From positions 496,001-560,000 of the forward strand of contig NZ_JAGISH010000001.1 in assembly GCF_017813235.1 (NCBI RefSeq): a DNA stretch of 64,000 bases. Reading direction: 5' to 3'. Shown in pieces: positions 9,064 to 17,893 of the stretch (position 1 is the stretch's first letter; every line of letters begins with the position of its first letter). The position numbers were made by a program, and so were the translations under genes. The stretch is from Sagittula salina. Lineage in GTDB: Bacteria; Pseudomonadota; Alphaproteobacteria; Rhodobacterales; Rhodobacteraceae. The notes under the pieces are model-generated. The model saw only the letters and a list, made by a program, of their open reading frames with translations. It did no database searches and was not told the DNA's origin.

Positions 9064-10322
9064 CCGTCCAACTCTCCACGCTGTCCAACGGCCTCCGCAT
9101 CGTCACCGAACACATGCCAGGGCTGGAATCCGCAGCCGTCGGCCTGTGGATCACCGCCGGCGGACGGCATGAGCGCGCGGAGCAGAACGGCATCGCCCAT
9201 TTCCTCGAGCACATGGCCTTCAAGGGCACGACCTCGCGGACGGCGCTGCAGATCGCCGAACAGATCGAGGACGTGGGCGGCTACATCAACGCCTATACCT
9301 CGCGCGAGGTGACCGCCTATTACGCCCGCGTGCTGAAGGCGGACACCGCGCTGGCGGTGGACGTTCTGTCCGACATCCTGCTCAACCCGGTCTTCGACCA
9401 GAAGGAGATCGAGACCGAGCGCCATGTGATCCTTCAGGAAATCGGGCAGGCCAACGACACGCCCGACGATATCATCTTTGACTGGCTGCAGGAAAAAGCC
9501 TACCCCGACCAGCCCATCGGCCGGACCATCCTCGGCGAGGCCGCACGGGTGCGCAATTTCGGGCGCGGCGATCTGCAGACCTTCGTGAAGGAGCACTACG
9601 GACCGGGGCAAATGATCCTGTCCGCCGCCGGGGCGGTCGATCACGACACGCTGGTAAAGCAGGCCGAAGCGCTGTTCGGCGACCGCGCACCGCGCCCGGG
9701 CTTCGAACCCAATAGCGCCAGCTTCCGCGGAGGTGAGGCGCGCAGGGTGAAGGACCTCGAGCAGGCGCACCTCGCACTGGCCTTCGAGGCTCCGGGCTAC
9801 CGCGATCCGGCCTTCTACACGGCGCAGATCTATTCGATCGCGCTGGGTGGCGGCATGTCCTCGCGGCTGTTTCAGGAGATCCGCGAAAAGCGCGGCCTGT
9901 GCTACACGATCTTCGCCCAGTCTGGCGCTTACGCCGATACCGGCATGACGACGATCTACGCCGGAACTTCAGGCGAGGAACTGGCAGACCTGACGACCCT
10001 GACCATCGACGAGATGAAGCGCGCGGCGGAAGACATGTCCGACGCGGAGATCGAGCGCGCCCGCGCCCAGATGAAGGCCGGTCTGCTGATGGGGCTGGAA
10101 AGCCCGTCGTCGCGCGCCGAACGGATGGCACGGATGATCCAGATCTGGGGCAAGGTGCCGCCGATCGAGGAAACCGTCGCCCGTATCGACGCGGTCACCC
10201 GCGAAGAGGTTCTGGGGTTCGCCCAAAAGCAGGCCACGGACTCTGCAGCGGCGCTGGCGCTTTACGGCCCCGTGGCATCCGCTCCCTCGCTTGAGGAGAT
10301 CGCAGAGCGGCGGGCCGCCTGA
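9060..10322 (+). CDS. M16-family zinc peptidase (processing peptidase-like)
   Basis: A 420-residue member of the M16 (insulinase / mitochondrial processing peptidase beta-like) family. The inverted zinc motif HFLEH is at residues 47-51 and the downstream glutamate region ETERHVILQEIGQANDTPDD near 120 supplies the third ligand. The second half has the inactive-domain motif GGGMSSRLFQEIREKRGLCY near residue 264. The GTG start overlaps the thrC stop (GTGA) and the stop overlaps the acetyltransferase ATG. The thrC-M16-GNAT order is common in Rhodobacteraceae. The in vivo substrate is unknown. Confidence 0.93.
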   Translation: MTVQLSTLSNGLRIVTEHMPGLESAAVGLWITAGGRHERAEQNGIAHFLEHMAFKGTTSRTALQIAEQIEDVGGYINAYTSREVTAYYARVLKADTALAVDVLSDILLNPVFDQKEIETERHVILQEIGQANDTPDDIIFDWLQEKAYPDQPIGRTILGEAARVRNFGRGDLQTFVKEHYGPGQMILSAAGAVDHDTLVKQAEALFGDRAPRPGFEPNSASFRGGEARRVKDLEQAHLALAFEAPGYRDPAFYTAQIYSIALGGGMSSRLFQEIREKRGLCYTIFAQSGAYADTGMTTIYAGTSGEELADLTTLTIDEMKRAAEDMSDAEIERARAQMKAGLLMGLESPSSRAERMARMIQIWGKVPPIEETVARIDAVTREEVLGFAQKQATDSAAALALYGPVASAPSLEEIAERRAA

Positions 10323-10906
10323 TGCTCTCCTTCCGGCGCAAGTTGCGAATAGAGACCGAACGTCTCACCCTGCGGCCGCCGGTGCATTCGGACTACAACG
10401 CCTGGTCCGCGATCCGTGAGGAAAGCCGCGACTACCTGTCCCCGTGGGAACCGACCTGGTCGCCCGACCACCTTTCGCGGAAGGCCTTTACCAACCGGGT
10501 CTACTGGGCATCCCGCTCGATCCAGAACGGCACGGCGGTGCCGCTCTTTCTCATCCGGCGCGAGGACGAGGCGCTGATCGGCGCGATCACGCTGGACAAC
10601 ATCCGCCGCGGCCCGGCGCAGGCTGGCACGTTGGGGTACTGGACCGGCGAACGCTATGGCCGACGCGGATACATGTCGGAGGCCATCGCCGCCGTTACCC
10701 ATCACGCCTTTGAACGGCTGGGCCTCAGCCGGCTGGAGGCCGCCTGTCTGCCGGAAAACGCCGCCTCGCGCGGACTGTTGGAACGCGCTGGCTTCAAATA
10801 CGAGGGCGTGGCCCAGAGTTACCTGCAGATCAACGGTCGCTGGCGAACGCACGTTCTCTACGCCGGTCTGCGCCTGGACCGCCGCGGCCGCACCGATATC
10901 GGCTGA
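10322..10906 (+). CDS. GNAT acetyltransferase (RimJ-like)
   Basis: The 194-residue protein has the RimJ/RimL-type GNAT pattern: TERLTLRPPVHSDY at residues 12-25, GTLGYWTGERYGRRGYMSEA near 102-121 (acetyl-CoA pyrophosphate loop) and RLEAACLPENAASRGLLERAGF near 137. This family N-acetylates ribosomal or other protein N-termini or small amines; the substrate here cannot be deduced. It is coupled to the M16 peptidase gene by a one-base overlap. Confidence 0.9.
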   Translation: MLSFRRKLRIETERLTLRPPVHSDYNAWSAIREESRDYLSPWEPTWSPDHLSRKAFTNRVYWASRSIQNGTAVPLFLIRREDEALIGAITLDNIRRGPAQAGTLGYWTGERYGRRGYMSEAIAAVTHHAFERLGLSRLEAACLPENAASRGLLERAGFKYEGVAQSYLQINGRWRTHVLYAGLRLDRRGRTDIG

Positions 10907-11043
10907 TCTCGGGCGCGGGCGGGGTTCTCCCGCCTGCCCGGAGGTTGCGCGTTCACTTTGATGTGATCGCCCTGCCAGCCCCGCGCGCTTTGGCGAACCG
11001 CTGCGGCGTGGCACAGTTTCCGGGCCTCGCAGGAGCCCGTGCC

Positions 11044-11862
11044 ATGATCCGCCTCGCCGCAGCCCTCGTCCTCATCGCTTCCACAGCCACCGCCCAGATG
11101 CAGCGCATCCCCTCCCATTGCATCGCCATAGCCGAGGCCGCGCCAGGCCTTGCCTACCTCCAGGCCGCCGCCTGGACCGATCCGGTCGCGCAGGACACCG
11201 TTCGCCTGCATTACATCGCCCACGCCAGTTTCCTGTTACAGACCACCGGCGGGCTTTCCGCCGTGACAGATTTCACGGGCTTCATCGGAAACACGCCGTT
11301 GATTCCGGACGTTGTGACCATGAACCACGCGCACGAAACGCACTGGACGGCCTACCCGGACCCGGCCATCCCGCACGCGCTGAAAGGCTGGGGCTCCCCC
11401 TTTGGCAGCGGCACGGACCATCACCTCGATCTGGGGGAAATGCTGGTGCGCAACGTTTCCACCGATATCCGCTCCGCCGGGGGCGGAACGGAGCCGAAGG
11501 GAAATTCGATCTTTGTCTTCGAGGTGGCGGGCCTCTGCATCGGACACCTCGGCCACCTGCATCACGTGCCCAGTCCCGAACAATACGCCGCGCTCGGGCG
11601 TCTTGATGTGGTCATGGTGCCGGTTGACGGAGGCATGACCCTGCCGTTACGCGACGTGGTGACCATGCTGGGCCGCCTGCGGTCCTCTGTCGTTATCCCG
11701 ATGCATTGGTTTTCGGCGTACGGACTGGAGCGGTTCCTCGGCCAGATTGGCGAAAGTTTCGAGATAGACCGCCGCGATGCCCCATCGCTGGAGGTCAGCC
11801 TGCGCAGCCTGCCCCGCCGCCCGACGGTGGTGGTGCTGCAACCGGCCCACCTGCGGCAATGA
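11044..11862 (+). CDS. Exported metallo-beta-lactamase-fold hydrolase
   Basis: The ATG at 11044 gives 272 residues with a clear signal peptide (IRLAAALVLIASTATAQ). The core resembles the UlaG/L-ascorbate lactonase-like branch of the metallo-beta-lactamase fold: HYIAHASFLLQT near 57, a TMNHAHETHW metal-site region near 97, GHLGHLHH near 168, VPVDGG near 193 and PMHWF near 218. The frame is open back to 10945, but the extension lacks a signal-peptide-compatible start. The substrate is unknown. It stands alone between the GNAT gene and the FAD oxidase. Confidence 0.85.
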   Translation: MIRLAAALVLIASTATAQMQRIPSHCIAIAEAAPGLAYLQAAAWTDPVAQDTVRLHYIAHASFLLQTTGGLSAVTDFTGFIGNTPLIPDVVTMNHAHETHWTAYPDPAIPHALKGWGSPFGSGTDHHLDLGEMLVRNVSTDIRSAGGGTEPKGNSIFVFEVAGLCIGHLGHLHHVPSPEQYAALGRLDVVMVPVDGGMTLPLRDVVTMLGRLRSSVVIPMHWFSAYGLERFLGQIGESFEIDRRDAPSLEVSLRSLPRRPTVVVLQPAHLRQ

Positions 11863-11913
11863 CCTTTCCAAGCTCCGTCTCCTGCCCTATCCCGTGGGAC
11901 GAGGAGACGACCC

Positions 11914-13323
11914 ATGCTGAACCCCGCCGACGACAGCTTTGCCGACACTCTTGCCGCGCAATTGCCGCCCGACAGCCTGCGCCGGACAGAGCCCCGCCAT
12001 ATCGAGGAGCCGCGCGGCCGCTGGCAGGGGTCCTCTGGCTGGGTCGCCCTGCCCCGCCAAACGTCGGAGGTCGCCACCATCGTGCGCGCCTGTGCAAAGT
12101 CGAAGGTGGGTATCGTGCCCTACGGCGGCGGCACCGGGCTGGTGGGCGGGCAGGTCGCGCCGAAGGGCGCGCCGCTTCTGCTGTCGCTCGACCGGATGAC
12201 AGCCATTCGTGAAATATGGCCGCAGGAAAACGCAATGACGGTGGACGCCGGGGCGATCCTCGTCGATGTCCACGCCGCAGCGGAAGGCGCCGACCGGCTT
12301 TTTCCGCTGGGGCTTGCCTCGCAGGGGTCCGCGCGGATCGGCGGGCTGCTGTCGACCAACGCCGGCGGCATCAACACGCTGCGGTACGGCAATGCGCGCG
12401 ACCTCGTGTTGGGGCTGGAGGCGGTGCTGCCCGACGGTCAGATCTGGAACGGACTCAAGCGCCTGCGCAAGGACAATACCGGCTATGATCTGCGCCACCT
12501 GCTGATCGGTGCCGAAGGTACGCTGGGCGTCATCACCGCCGCCAGCCTGAAGCTTTACCCCCGCCCGGCCGCTGTTGGCACCGCTTTCTTTGCCACGCCC
12601 TCGCCGGACACCGCGTTGGGCCTGCTGACCCTTGCCCGCAGCCAGCTAGGCGATGCCATTCAGGCTTTCGAGCTGATCCACCGGCAGGGGCTCGACTTCC
12701 TCGCGGAAACCCTGCCCGACATTCGCCGCCCTTGGTCGGAGCCGCCCGATTGGTGCGTTCTGATCGAGATCGGCACCGGCCCCGGTACAGATCCGGCAGG
12801 GCTGCTGGAAACGCTTTTTGAGACCGCCCTCGACAACGGTTTGTCGGAGGACGGCCTCATCGCCCAGTCAGAAGCGCAGGCACAGGACTTCTGGACGGTG
12901 CGTGAACACATTCCCGAGGCCAACCGCCGTATCGGCGCGATTTCCAGCCATGACATCGCGCTGCCGCTCTCCGCCATTCCGGCCTTCATCCCCGAAGCGA
13001 CCGCAGCGCTGGCCTGCATCGATCGCTTCCGCATCAACTGTTTCGGACATCTGGGGGACGGCAACCTGCACTTCAACGTCTTTCCCGTTCCCGGCCGAAC
13101 CCGGGCCGACCACGCAGACCAGAGCGACGCGATCAAGACCTGCGTGCATGATCTGACGCACGCCATGGGCGGATCGGTCAGCGCGGAGCACGGCATCGGG
13201 CGGCTGAAGACCGGCGACCTTGCACGCTACGGCGATCCGGCCAAGCTTGCCGCGATGCGGGCCATCAAGGGCGCGCTCGACCCCCATGGGATCATGAACC
13301 CGGGCGCTGTCCTGCCGGCGTGA
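11914..13323 (+). CDS. FAD-linked oxidase, GlcD / D-2-hydroxyacid dehydrogenase type
   Basis: A 469-residue flavoprotein of the VAO/PCMH family. The N-terminal FAD-binding motif PYGGGTGLVGGQV is near residue 68 and RIGGLLSTNAGGINTLRYGNARDLVLG near 141. The C-terminal catalytic half shows INCFGHLGDGNLHFNV near 371 and SAEHGIGRLK near 424. These are shared by GlcD, D-lactate dehydrogenase and D-2-hydroxyglutarate dehydrogenase, so the exact substrate cannot be fixed. There are no glcE/glcF neighbours, which favours a stand-alone D-lactate or D-2-hydroxyglutarate dehydrogenase. A GAGGAG Shine-Dalgarno supports the start. Confidence 0.9.
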   Translation: MLNPADDSFADTLAAQLPPDSLRRTEPRHIEEPRGRWQGSSGWVALPRQTSEVATIVRACAKSKVGIVPYGGGTGLVGGQVAPKGAPLLLSLDRMTAIREIWPQENAMTVDAGAILVDVHAAAEGADRLFPLGLASQGSARIGGLLSTNAGGINTLRYGNARDLVLGLEAVLPDGQIWNGLKRLRKDNTGYDLRHLLIGAEGTLGVITAASLKLYPRPAAVGTAFFATPSPDTALGLLTLARSQLGDAIQAFELIHRQGLDFLAETLPDIRRPWSEPPDWCVLIEIGTGPGTDPAGLLETLFETALDNGLSEDGLIAQSEAQAQDFWTVREHIPEANRRIGAISSHDIALPLSAIPAFIPEATAALACIDRFRINCFGHLGDGNLHFNVFPVPGRTRADHADQSDAIKTCVHDLTHAMGGSVSAEHGIGRLKTGDLARYGDPAKLAAMRAIKGALDPHGIMNPGAVLPA

Positions 13324-13347
13324 GGCACCGCGACGCGCGCGCCCGCC

Positions 13348-14217
13348 TTATTGCGATACCCGGAACACGCAGCCGTCCGAGATCAGCTCCGGCGGGGTCA
13401 GGCATAGGCCGCGTGCCACTTCGAAGGCGGCGAGTACCTTCGGGACGTAGTCGCGGGTCTCGGCATAATCCGGGACCCCGGCATCACCAATGGAATTCTC
13501 GCCCGCGTTGTAGCCCGCCAGCACGAGGATCGGATCGCCTGCGAACTTCTCCATCAGAAGATCAAGGAATTTCACTCCGCCCCGGATGTTTTGCAGCGGG
13601 TCCATCGGGTCCGTCACGCCGAAACGGTCCGCCGTGGCAGGCATCAGCTGCATCAGGCCAAGAGCGCCTGCATGGCTTTGCGCCGCCACCCTGCCGGAGG
13701 ATTCAACCGCGATCACCGCGAGGGCCAGCGCCGGGGAAACCCGCGTTCCGACGGTTTCGCGCAACAGGTCCAGCCCGTGCCGCGCCGCGATGTCCTGGAG
13801 GTCCTGCAGGCGTGGCGCCATGACCCGTGCGCCCCCCGGCCCTTGGGAAAGCGCGACGAGAGCCGGTGCCAAACGCCCCGGCGTGCTGGCCCCGCGATCA
13901 GGCGAAACCGCATCCCAGAACCACGCGTACTGGCCACGGGTCTGGTCCCCGCCCGCGCGTGGGGTGGCCGCGACGGCTGGCACGGCCAGCGCCCCGCCCG
14001 CCACGGGAGCCTTTGCCACCGGCAAGGGCGGCACCGCAGGATTCGCCCGCAGAGGCACCTGAACGGTGATCCGTTTCTCGCCCGGCTTCGGCGGCTTCAC
14101 CCGCCGCGCGGAGAATTCCGGGAAGCCCTGCTGCGTTTCGGCCAGTACGGGCAAGGCAAGTACGGGCAAGGCAAGCGAAGCGGCCAGCAAGGCCGCGGCG
14201 AATTTTATCGATCCCAT
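13348..14217 (-). CDS. Lytic transglycosylase (SLT domain), exported
   Basis: Cleaves peptidoglycan glycan strands in the periplasm. The 289-residue protein starts MGSIKFAAAL with a signal peptide ending LPVLAETQ near residue 27. The SLT domain has its catalytic glutamate at Glu172 (AVESSGR) followed by GALGLMQLMPATADRFGV near 184, NIRGGVKFLDLL and VLAGYNAGENSI. A 15-base exact tandem duplication in the signal peptide (14146-14175) repeats LPVLA. An in-frame start at 14286 is possible but would place charged residues before the signal peptide. Convergent with the FAD oxidase and divergent from the tad locus; a role in letting the pilus cross the wall is possible but only inferred. Confidence 0.92.
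   Translation of the reverse strand: MGSIKFAAALLAASLALPVLALPVLAETQQGFPEFSARRVKPPKPGEKRITVQVPLRANPAVPPLPVAKAPVAGGALAVPAVAATPRAGGDQTRGQYAWFWDAVSPDRGASTPGRLAPALVALSQGPGGARVMAPRLQDLQDIAARHGLDLLRETVGTRVSPALALAVIAVESSGRVAAQSHAGALGLMQLMPATADRFGVTDPMDPLQNIRGGVKFLDLLMEKFAGDPILVLAGYNAGENSIGDAGVPDYAETRDYVPKVLAAFEVARGLCLTPPELISDGCVFRVSQ
14146..14175 (-). repeat. 15-bp tandem duplication inside the transglycosylase signal peptide
   Basis: TACGGGCAAGGCAAG occurs twice head to tail (14146-14160 and 14161-14175). It keeps the frame and adds five residues to the hydrophobic core of the signal peptide. Confidence 0.9.
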
Positions 14218-14588
14218 GGGCTGCTCGTTCCCTCTGCGGACCCTCTGCGGGCTTTTTTCTTTGCGAAAGTCTGACACAATCTCCAAACAAACTCCACTTC
14301 CGTTGCGGAAACGGGAACGGGTGGCCTCAATGCCCTGTCCAAAAGTATATAGGCATGGGCACTGCCGGCGAAGTCCGGATTTTATTTGTATATATTAATC
14401 AAACCCCTACGGGAACCTATCAAAATATTTCTTGCACCGCGAAAACATACGAATGTGGCCAAACTCTCGCCCCAAAGCAGGGGCTATATGTCCTCATACC
14501 AGCAAGCGGCGGGGCAAAGAGAGAGGCCCGCTGAAACGCCCGGTCTGGTTAGCGTGAGCAACACACAACACACCTACGGAGAGAGACC
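14218..14588 (+). promoter_or_regulatory. Divergent promoter region before the tad locus
   Basis: 371 bases without a convincing gene, separating the transglycosylase from the first pilin. The part 14340-14460 is AT-rich for this genome (for example TTTTATTTGTATATATTAATC at about 14380-14400) and is the most likely place for the flp promoter. The pilin ATG at 14589 is preceded by a GGAGAGA Shine-Dalgarno. Confidence 0.6.
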
Positions 14589-14786
14589 ATGATCAAGTTC
14601 TTCAAAGCATTCCGCAACGACGAAGCTGGCGCCGTGACCGTTGACTGGGTCGTTCTGACCGCCGCCGTCGTGGGCCTGGCAATCGCCGCCTACTCGACGA
14701 TCTCGCAGAACGCCTTCGACCTGATCGACGAAGCCGCAACCGCCGTCACCAACGAGGCAGCCGTCGAAGGCCGCTACGGCGAATAA
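14589..14786 (+). CDS. Flp-type pilin 1
   Basis: A 65-residue Flp/Fap-like pilin, the structural subunit of the tad pilus. It has a short positively charged leader (MIKFFKAFRNDEAG), the conserved acidic residue, AVTVDWVVLTAAVVGLAIAAYSTI as the hydrophobic assembly helix, and a short polar tail. The GAVTVDWVVLTA segment is shared with the second pilin gene downstream. A GGAGAGA ribosome site precedes the start and a hairpin follows the stop. Confidence 0.9.
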   Translation: MIKFFKAFRNDEAGAVTVDWVVLTAAVVGLAIAAYSTISQNAFDLIDEAATAVTNEAAVEGRYGE

Positions 14787-14815
14787 TAGAATCAGCTGGC
14801 CAAAGGGTCTGCTGA

Positions 14816-14845
14816 AGGGGCACGGCGGCTTTGCCGTCGTGCCCT
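14816..14845 (+). terminator. Hairpin after the first pilin gene
   Basis: AGGGGCACGGCGG at 14816 onward pairs with CCGTCGTGCCCTT with one G-T pair. Such a hairpin between flp and the downstream tad genes typically lets pilin mRNA accumulate above the machinery genes. Confidence 0.65.
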
Positions 14846-14994
14846 TCTGCGCATGTTCGGGACAGGCTGACGCGCAGCCTGCGGGGCGCATCGTCCATTT
14901 GACAGACGACTGCCCCCGGATCATCGCCACGAGCGGCCGCCGCTCTGACTTGGAAAAGACCCGCAGCTGCGACGCTCGCAAGGAAAGAGCAGAC

Positions 14995-15189
14995 ATGAAT
15001 AAACTCTTTTTGATCGACGAAGACGGAGCCGTCACGATCGATTGGGTCGTTCTGACAGCCGGCATGGTCGCCCTGGTCATTGGTGCGTTCCACGTCCTTG
15101 GCGATCAGACCTTTGCTCTCAGCGATGAAACCGCCACGGCCATCACCACGGCCTCCGACGACATTCGCGCTTTGCGCGAGGGAGAGTAA
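14995..15189 (+). CDS. Flp-type pilin 2
   Basis: A 64-residue paralogue of the first pilin, with MNKLFLIDEDGAVTIDWVVLTAG as leader and helix start, hydrophobic to about residue 35, then a polar tail. The ATG at 14995 is preceded by AGGAAAGAG. The leader is less basic and contains more acidic residues than pilin 1, so the two may be major and minor subunits; that is inference. The frame is open to 14839 but no helix-compatible start exists there. Confidence 0.85.
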   Translation: MNKLFLIDEDGAVTIDWVVLTAGMVALVIGAFHVLGDQTFALSDETATAITTASDDIRALREGE

Positions 15190-15391
15190 CGCCCCCGCCG
15201 GGCGTGCGATCGAAGTGCAGTACCGAACCAGGGGCAAGCGCTGCAACCGGCCCGGGAAAGCTTTGATGCGGCCTTAATTCTGCTGCCTTTGCGGTAAATC
15301 TTGCGGAGAGGACCGGGACCCGGCCCACCATGCCGCGCCCACCTTGCCGCCCGGCTTTGGCCGGGCTTCCAACGTATTACAGGAGACAACC

Positions 15392-16243
15392 ATGCGACTT
15401 GTATTCGGACTAGTCCTGATCGCGGGGATCAGCCTCGCCGGTTTCGCCGTATACATGGCGCAGAACTACATAGGCGCCTACGAGAACGCGCTGACAGAGG
15501 CCAGGAAGAACACCGTCGCGGCGGTCCCGACCAAGATGATCTACGTCTCGATCAAGGACATCCCCTACGGACACGAGGTCAAGGAAGAGGACATCCGCCT
15601 CGCCCCCTGGCCCGAAGAAATCCTGCCCGAAGGCGCCTTTACCAAGGACAACCCGGTTCTGGGGCCGGGCATCGACCGGCGCGTGGCGTTGCGGGCCATC
15701 GAGAAATACGAGGCGCTGCTACCGACCAAGGTGTCTGAACCGGGTGGGTCCGCAGGCCTCGGGTCGCACCTGCGACCGGGTGAAAGCGCCTTTGCCATCA
15801 AGGTGGACGTGGCCTCCGGCGTATCCGGCTTCCTGCGCCCCGGCGACCGGGTCGACGTTTACTGGACCGGCCGCGTGTCGGGTGCCCAAGGCAATAACGA
15901 GGTGACAAAGCTGATCCAGACGGGCGTCCGCCTGATCGCCGTGGACCAGAGCGCCGATAGCGACAACACCTCCACCACCATCGCGCGCACCGTCACCATC
16001 GCCGCCAGCCGGGAACAGGTCGCCGTTCTGACCCATGCGCAATCCACCGGCCGTCTTACGCTCTCGCTGATCGGGGTGGAGGACAACACGGTCGTCGACC
16101 AGTCGATCGAGATTGACCAGATGTCGATGCTGGGAATTGAACAGGCTCCTGTGGCCGCACCCGTGCAGGCAGCACCGACCTGCGCCACTCGGGTGCGCCG
16201 CGGCGCAGAGGTCGTGATGATCCCGATTCCCTGCAACAACTGA
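15392..16243 (+). CDS. cpaB: Flp pilus assembly protein CpaB/RcpC
   Basis: Periplasmic component of the tad export apparatus that works with the secretin. The ATG at 15392 has an AGGAGA ribosome site; 283 residues. An N-terminal membrane anchor (LVFGLVLIAGISLAGFAVYMAQ) is followed by a SAF domain with IPYGHEVKEEDIRLAPWPEE near residue 58 and the RcpC motif LRPGDRVDVYWTG near 148. It is followed by a hairpin and then cpaC. Confidence 0.94.
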   Translation: MRLVFGLVLIAGISLAGFAVYMAQNYIGAYENALTEARKNTVAAVPTKMIYVSIKDIPYGHEVKEEDIRLAPWPEEILPEGAFTKDNPVLGPGIDRRVALRAIEKYEALLPTKVSEPGGSAGLGSHLRPGESAFAIKVDVASGVSGFLRPGDRVDVYWTGRVSGAQGNNEVTKLIQTGVRLIAVDQSADSDNTSTTIARTVTIAASREQVAVLTHAQSTGRLTLSLIGVEDNTVVDQSIEIDQMSMLGIEQAPVAAPVQAAPTCATRVRRGAEVVMIPIPCNN

Positions 16244-16275
16244 CGGCTCCGGTTCCGTCCCGACACCGGTACATC

Positions 16276-16305
16276 GAAGGCCCTGCTCCCTGGCGGGGCC
16301 TTTGG
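16276..16305 (+). terminator. Hairpin between cpaB and cpaC
   Basis: GAAGGCCC pairs with GGGGCCTTT around a CCCTGGC-type loop, about 35 bases after cpaB. A T-rich tail (GGCTTTTGG) follows. It may be a partial terminator inside the operon; a 225-base spacer before cpaC leaves room for another promoter. Confidence 0.5.
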
Positions 16306-16468
16306 CTTTTGGACCGGCCCCGTCTCAGAGCGTGCCTGTGACCCTTTACCCACAGAAAGACCGGCGCGTATGACCTTGATTCTTGCAAAAAATGTCGTCG
16401 TACCGCAGAGTATGGGGAAACGCAGGCGGCAAGACCTGCTCTTGAGGCGTGATCGAAAGGCAGGTCAC

Positions 16469-17893
16469 ATGACATTTGACGGCTTTCTGAAGGTGGCTCT
16501 GACCGGGCTGGCCCTCGGCGTCACGACCCTGTCGGCGCCAGTCCATGCGGAGACCCTCCGCGTGGTACGCACCGGTACCGAATCCGTGTTGAGCGTGCCG
16601 ATGAACCGCGCTGTGGTGGTGGAAAGCGATGTGCCCTTCGCGGAACTGTCCATCGCCAACCCGGCGATCGCGGATATTTCCTCTCTCTCGGATCGGACAA
16701 TCTATGTACTGGGCAAGGCGCCCGGCACCACGACGCTGACGATCCTCGATCCGCAAGGCCAGCTTATCACCAACGTGGACGTGCGCGTCGCGCCCGACGT
16801 GACCGAATTCAAGGAACGCCTTCGGCAGATCCTCCCCGAGGAAAAGATCGAGGTGCGCACCGCAAACGACGGCATCGTGCTTTCGGGCACCGTGACGTCC
16901 ATCGCCCGGATGGAGCGTGCGCTCGACCTCGCGCAGCGCTACGCGCCGGAGCGGGTGTCGAACCTGATGGTCGTGGGTGGTATCCAGCAGGTCATGCTGA
17001 AGGTCCGTTTTGCGGAGATGCGCCGCTCGGTGTCCAAGGCCCTGCGTGCTTCTCTCGCCACCGGCGGCTCCGTCGGCGGCGGCGCGCTGGGGTTGGAGGT
17101 CGGCACCGGGACAGCAGCCATCAATGCCACCGAGGATCTCGTCCGGAACAAGCTCACCACCACCGGCGTGAATACGCAAGGCGCGGTCGTGCTCGGCTTC
17201 AATGCCGGCGGGCTCGAGGTCGGGATGCTGCTCGAAGCCATGGAAAGCAAGGGCATGGTCCGCACGTTGGCGGAACCGAACCTGACCGCGCTTTCCGGGC
17301 AGGAAGCGACGTTCCTCGCAGGTGGGGAATATCCGGTTCCTGTTTCGCAGGGCGAGAATTCCGTCAGCATCGAGTTCAAGCCTTTCGGTGTCGAACTTGC
17401 CTTTACGCCGCGGGTGATCGACGGCGACCTCATCAACCTCGAACTGAAGGCGGCGGTTTCGTCGCTGGACACGACGACCGGGGTTTCGTTGAACGCGATC
17501 ACGATCGCGGGTTTCTCACGGCGCGAGACGCAGACCACGGTGGAACTGCGCGACGGCGAAAGCTTTGCCATCGCGGGCCTGCTGCAGGACGACTTCTACG
17601 ACCAGAACGAACAGATCCCGTGGCTGGGGGATGTGCCGGTGCTGGGCGCGCTGTTCCGGTCCGCGGAATACCAGCGCAGCCAGTCCGAACTGGTGATCAT
17701 CGTCACGCCGCATCTGGTCACCCCGACGCGCGGCGAGGCGCTGGCCCTGCCGACTGACCGCGTCACCCTCCCGACCGAGCGTCAGCTGTTCATGAACGGC
17801 GACATCGGCGGGGTCCGGACTCCGCGCAAGGGTGCGGCCGCCGAAGTGGCCAAGCAGGACTTCTCCGGCTCTTACGGCTACGTGATGGAATGA
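16469..17893 (+). CDS. cpaC: Secretin of the tad pilus (CpaC/RcpA)
   Basis: Forms the outer-membrane channel for the Flp pilus. The 474-residue protein from the ATG at 16469 has a signal peptide ending PVHAET near residue 30. It contains the pilus-retraction/BON-like region (DRTIYVLGKAPGTTTLTILD near 72, DGIVLSGTVTSIARM near 131), then the secretin domain with FLAGGEYPVPVSQG near 286, GVELAFTPRVIDGDLINLEL near 308 and the closing SELVIIVTPHLVTP near 408. The frame extends back to 16370 but the signal peptide fixes the start. Stop overlaps the next ATG. Confidence 0.95.
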   Translation: MTFDGFLKVALTGLALGVTTLSAPVHAETLRVVRTGTESVLSVPMNRAVVVESDVPFAELSIANPAIADISSLSDRTIYVLGKAPGTTTLTILDPQGQLITNVDVRVAPDVTEFKERLRQILPEEKIEVRTANDGIVLSGTVTSIARMERALDLAQRYAPERVSNLMVVGGIQQVMLKVRFAEMRRSVSKALRASLATGGSVGGGALGLEVGTGTAAINATEDLVRNKLTTTGVNTQGAVVLGFNAGGLEVGMLLEAMESKGMVRTLAEPNLTALSGQEATFLAGGEYPVPVSQGENSVSIEFKPFGVELAFTPRVIDGDLINLELKAAVSSLDTTTGVSLNAITIAGFSRRETQTTVELRDGESFAIAGLLQDDFYDQNEQIPWLGDVPVLGALFRSAEYQRSQSELVIIVTPHLVTPTRGEALALPTDRVTLPTERQLFMNGDIGGVRTPRKGAAAEVAKQDFSGSYGYVME

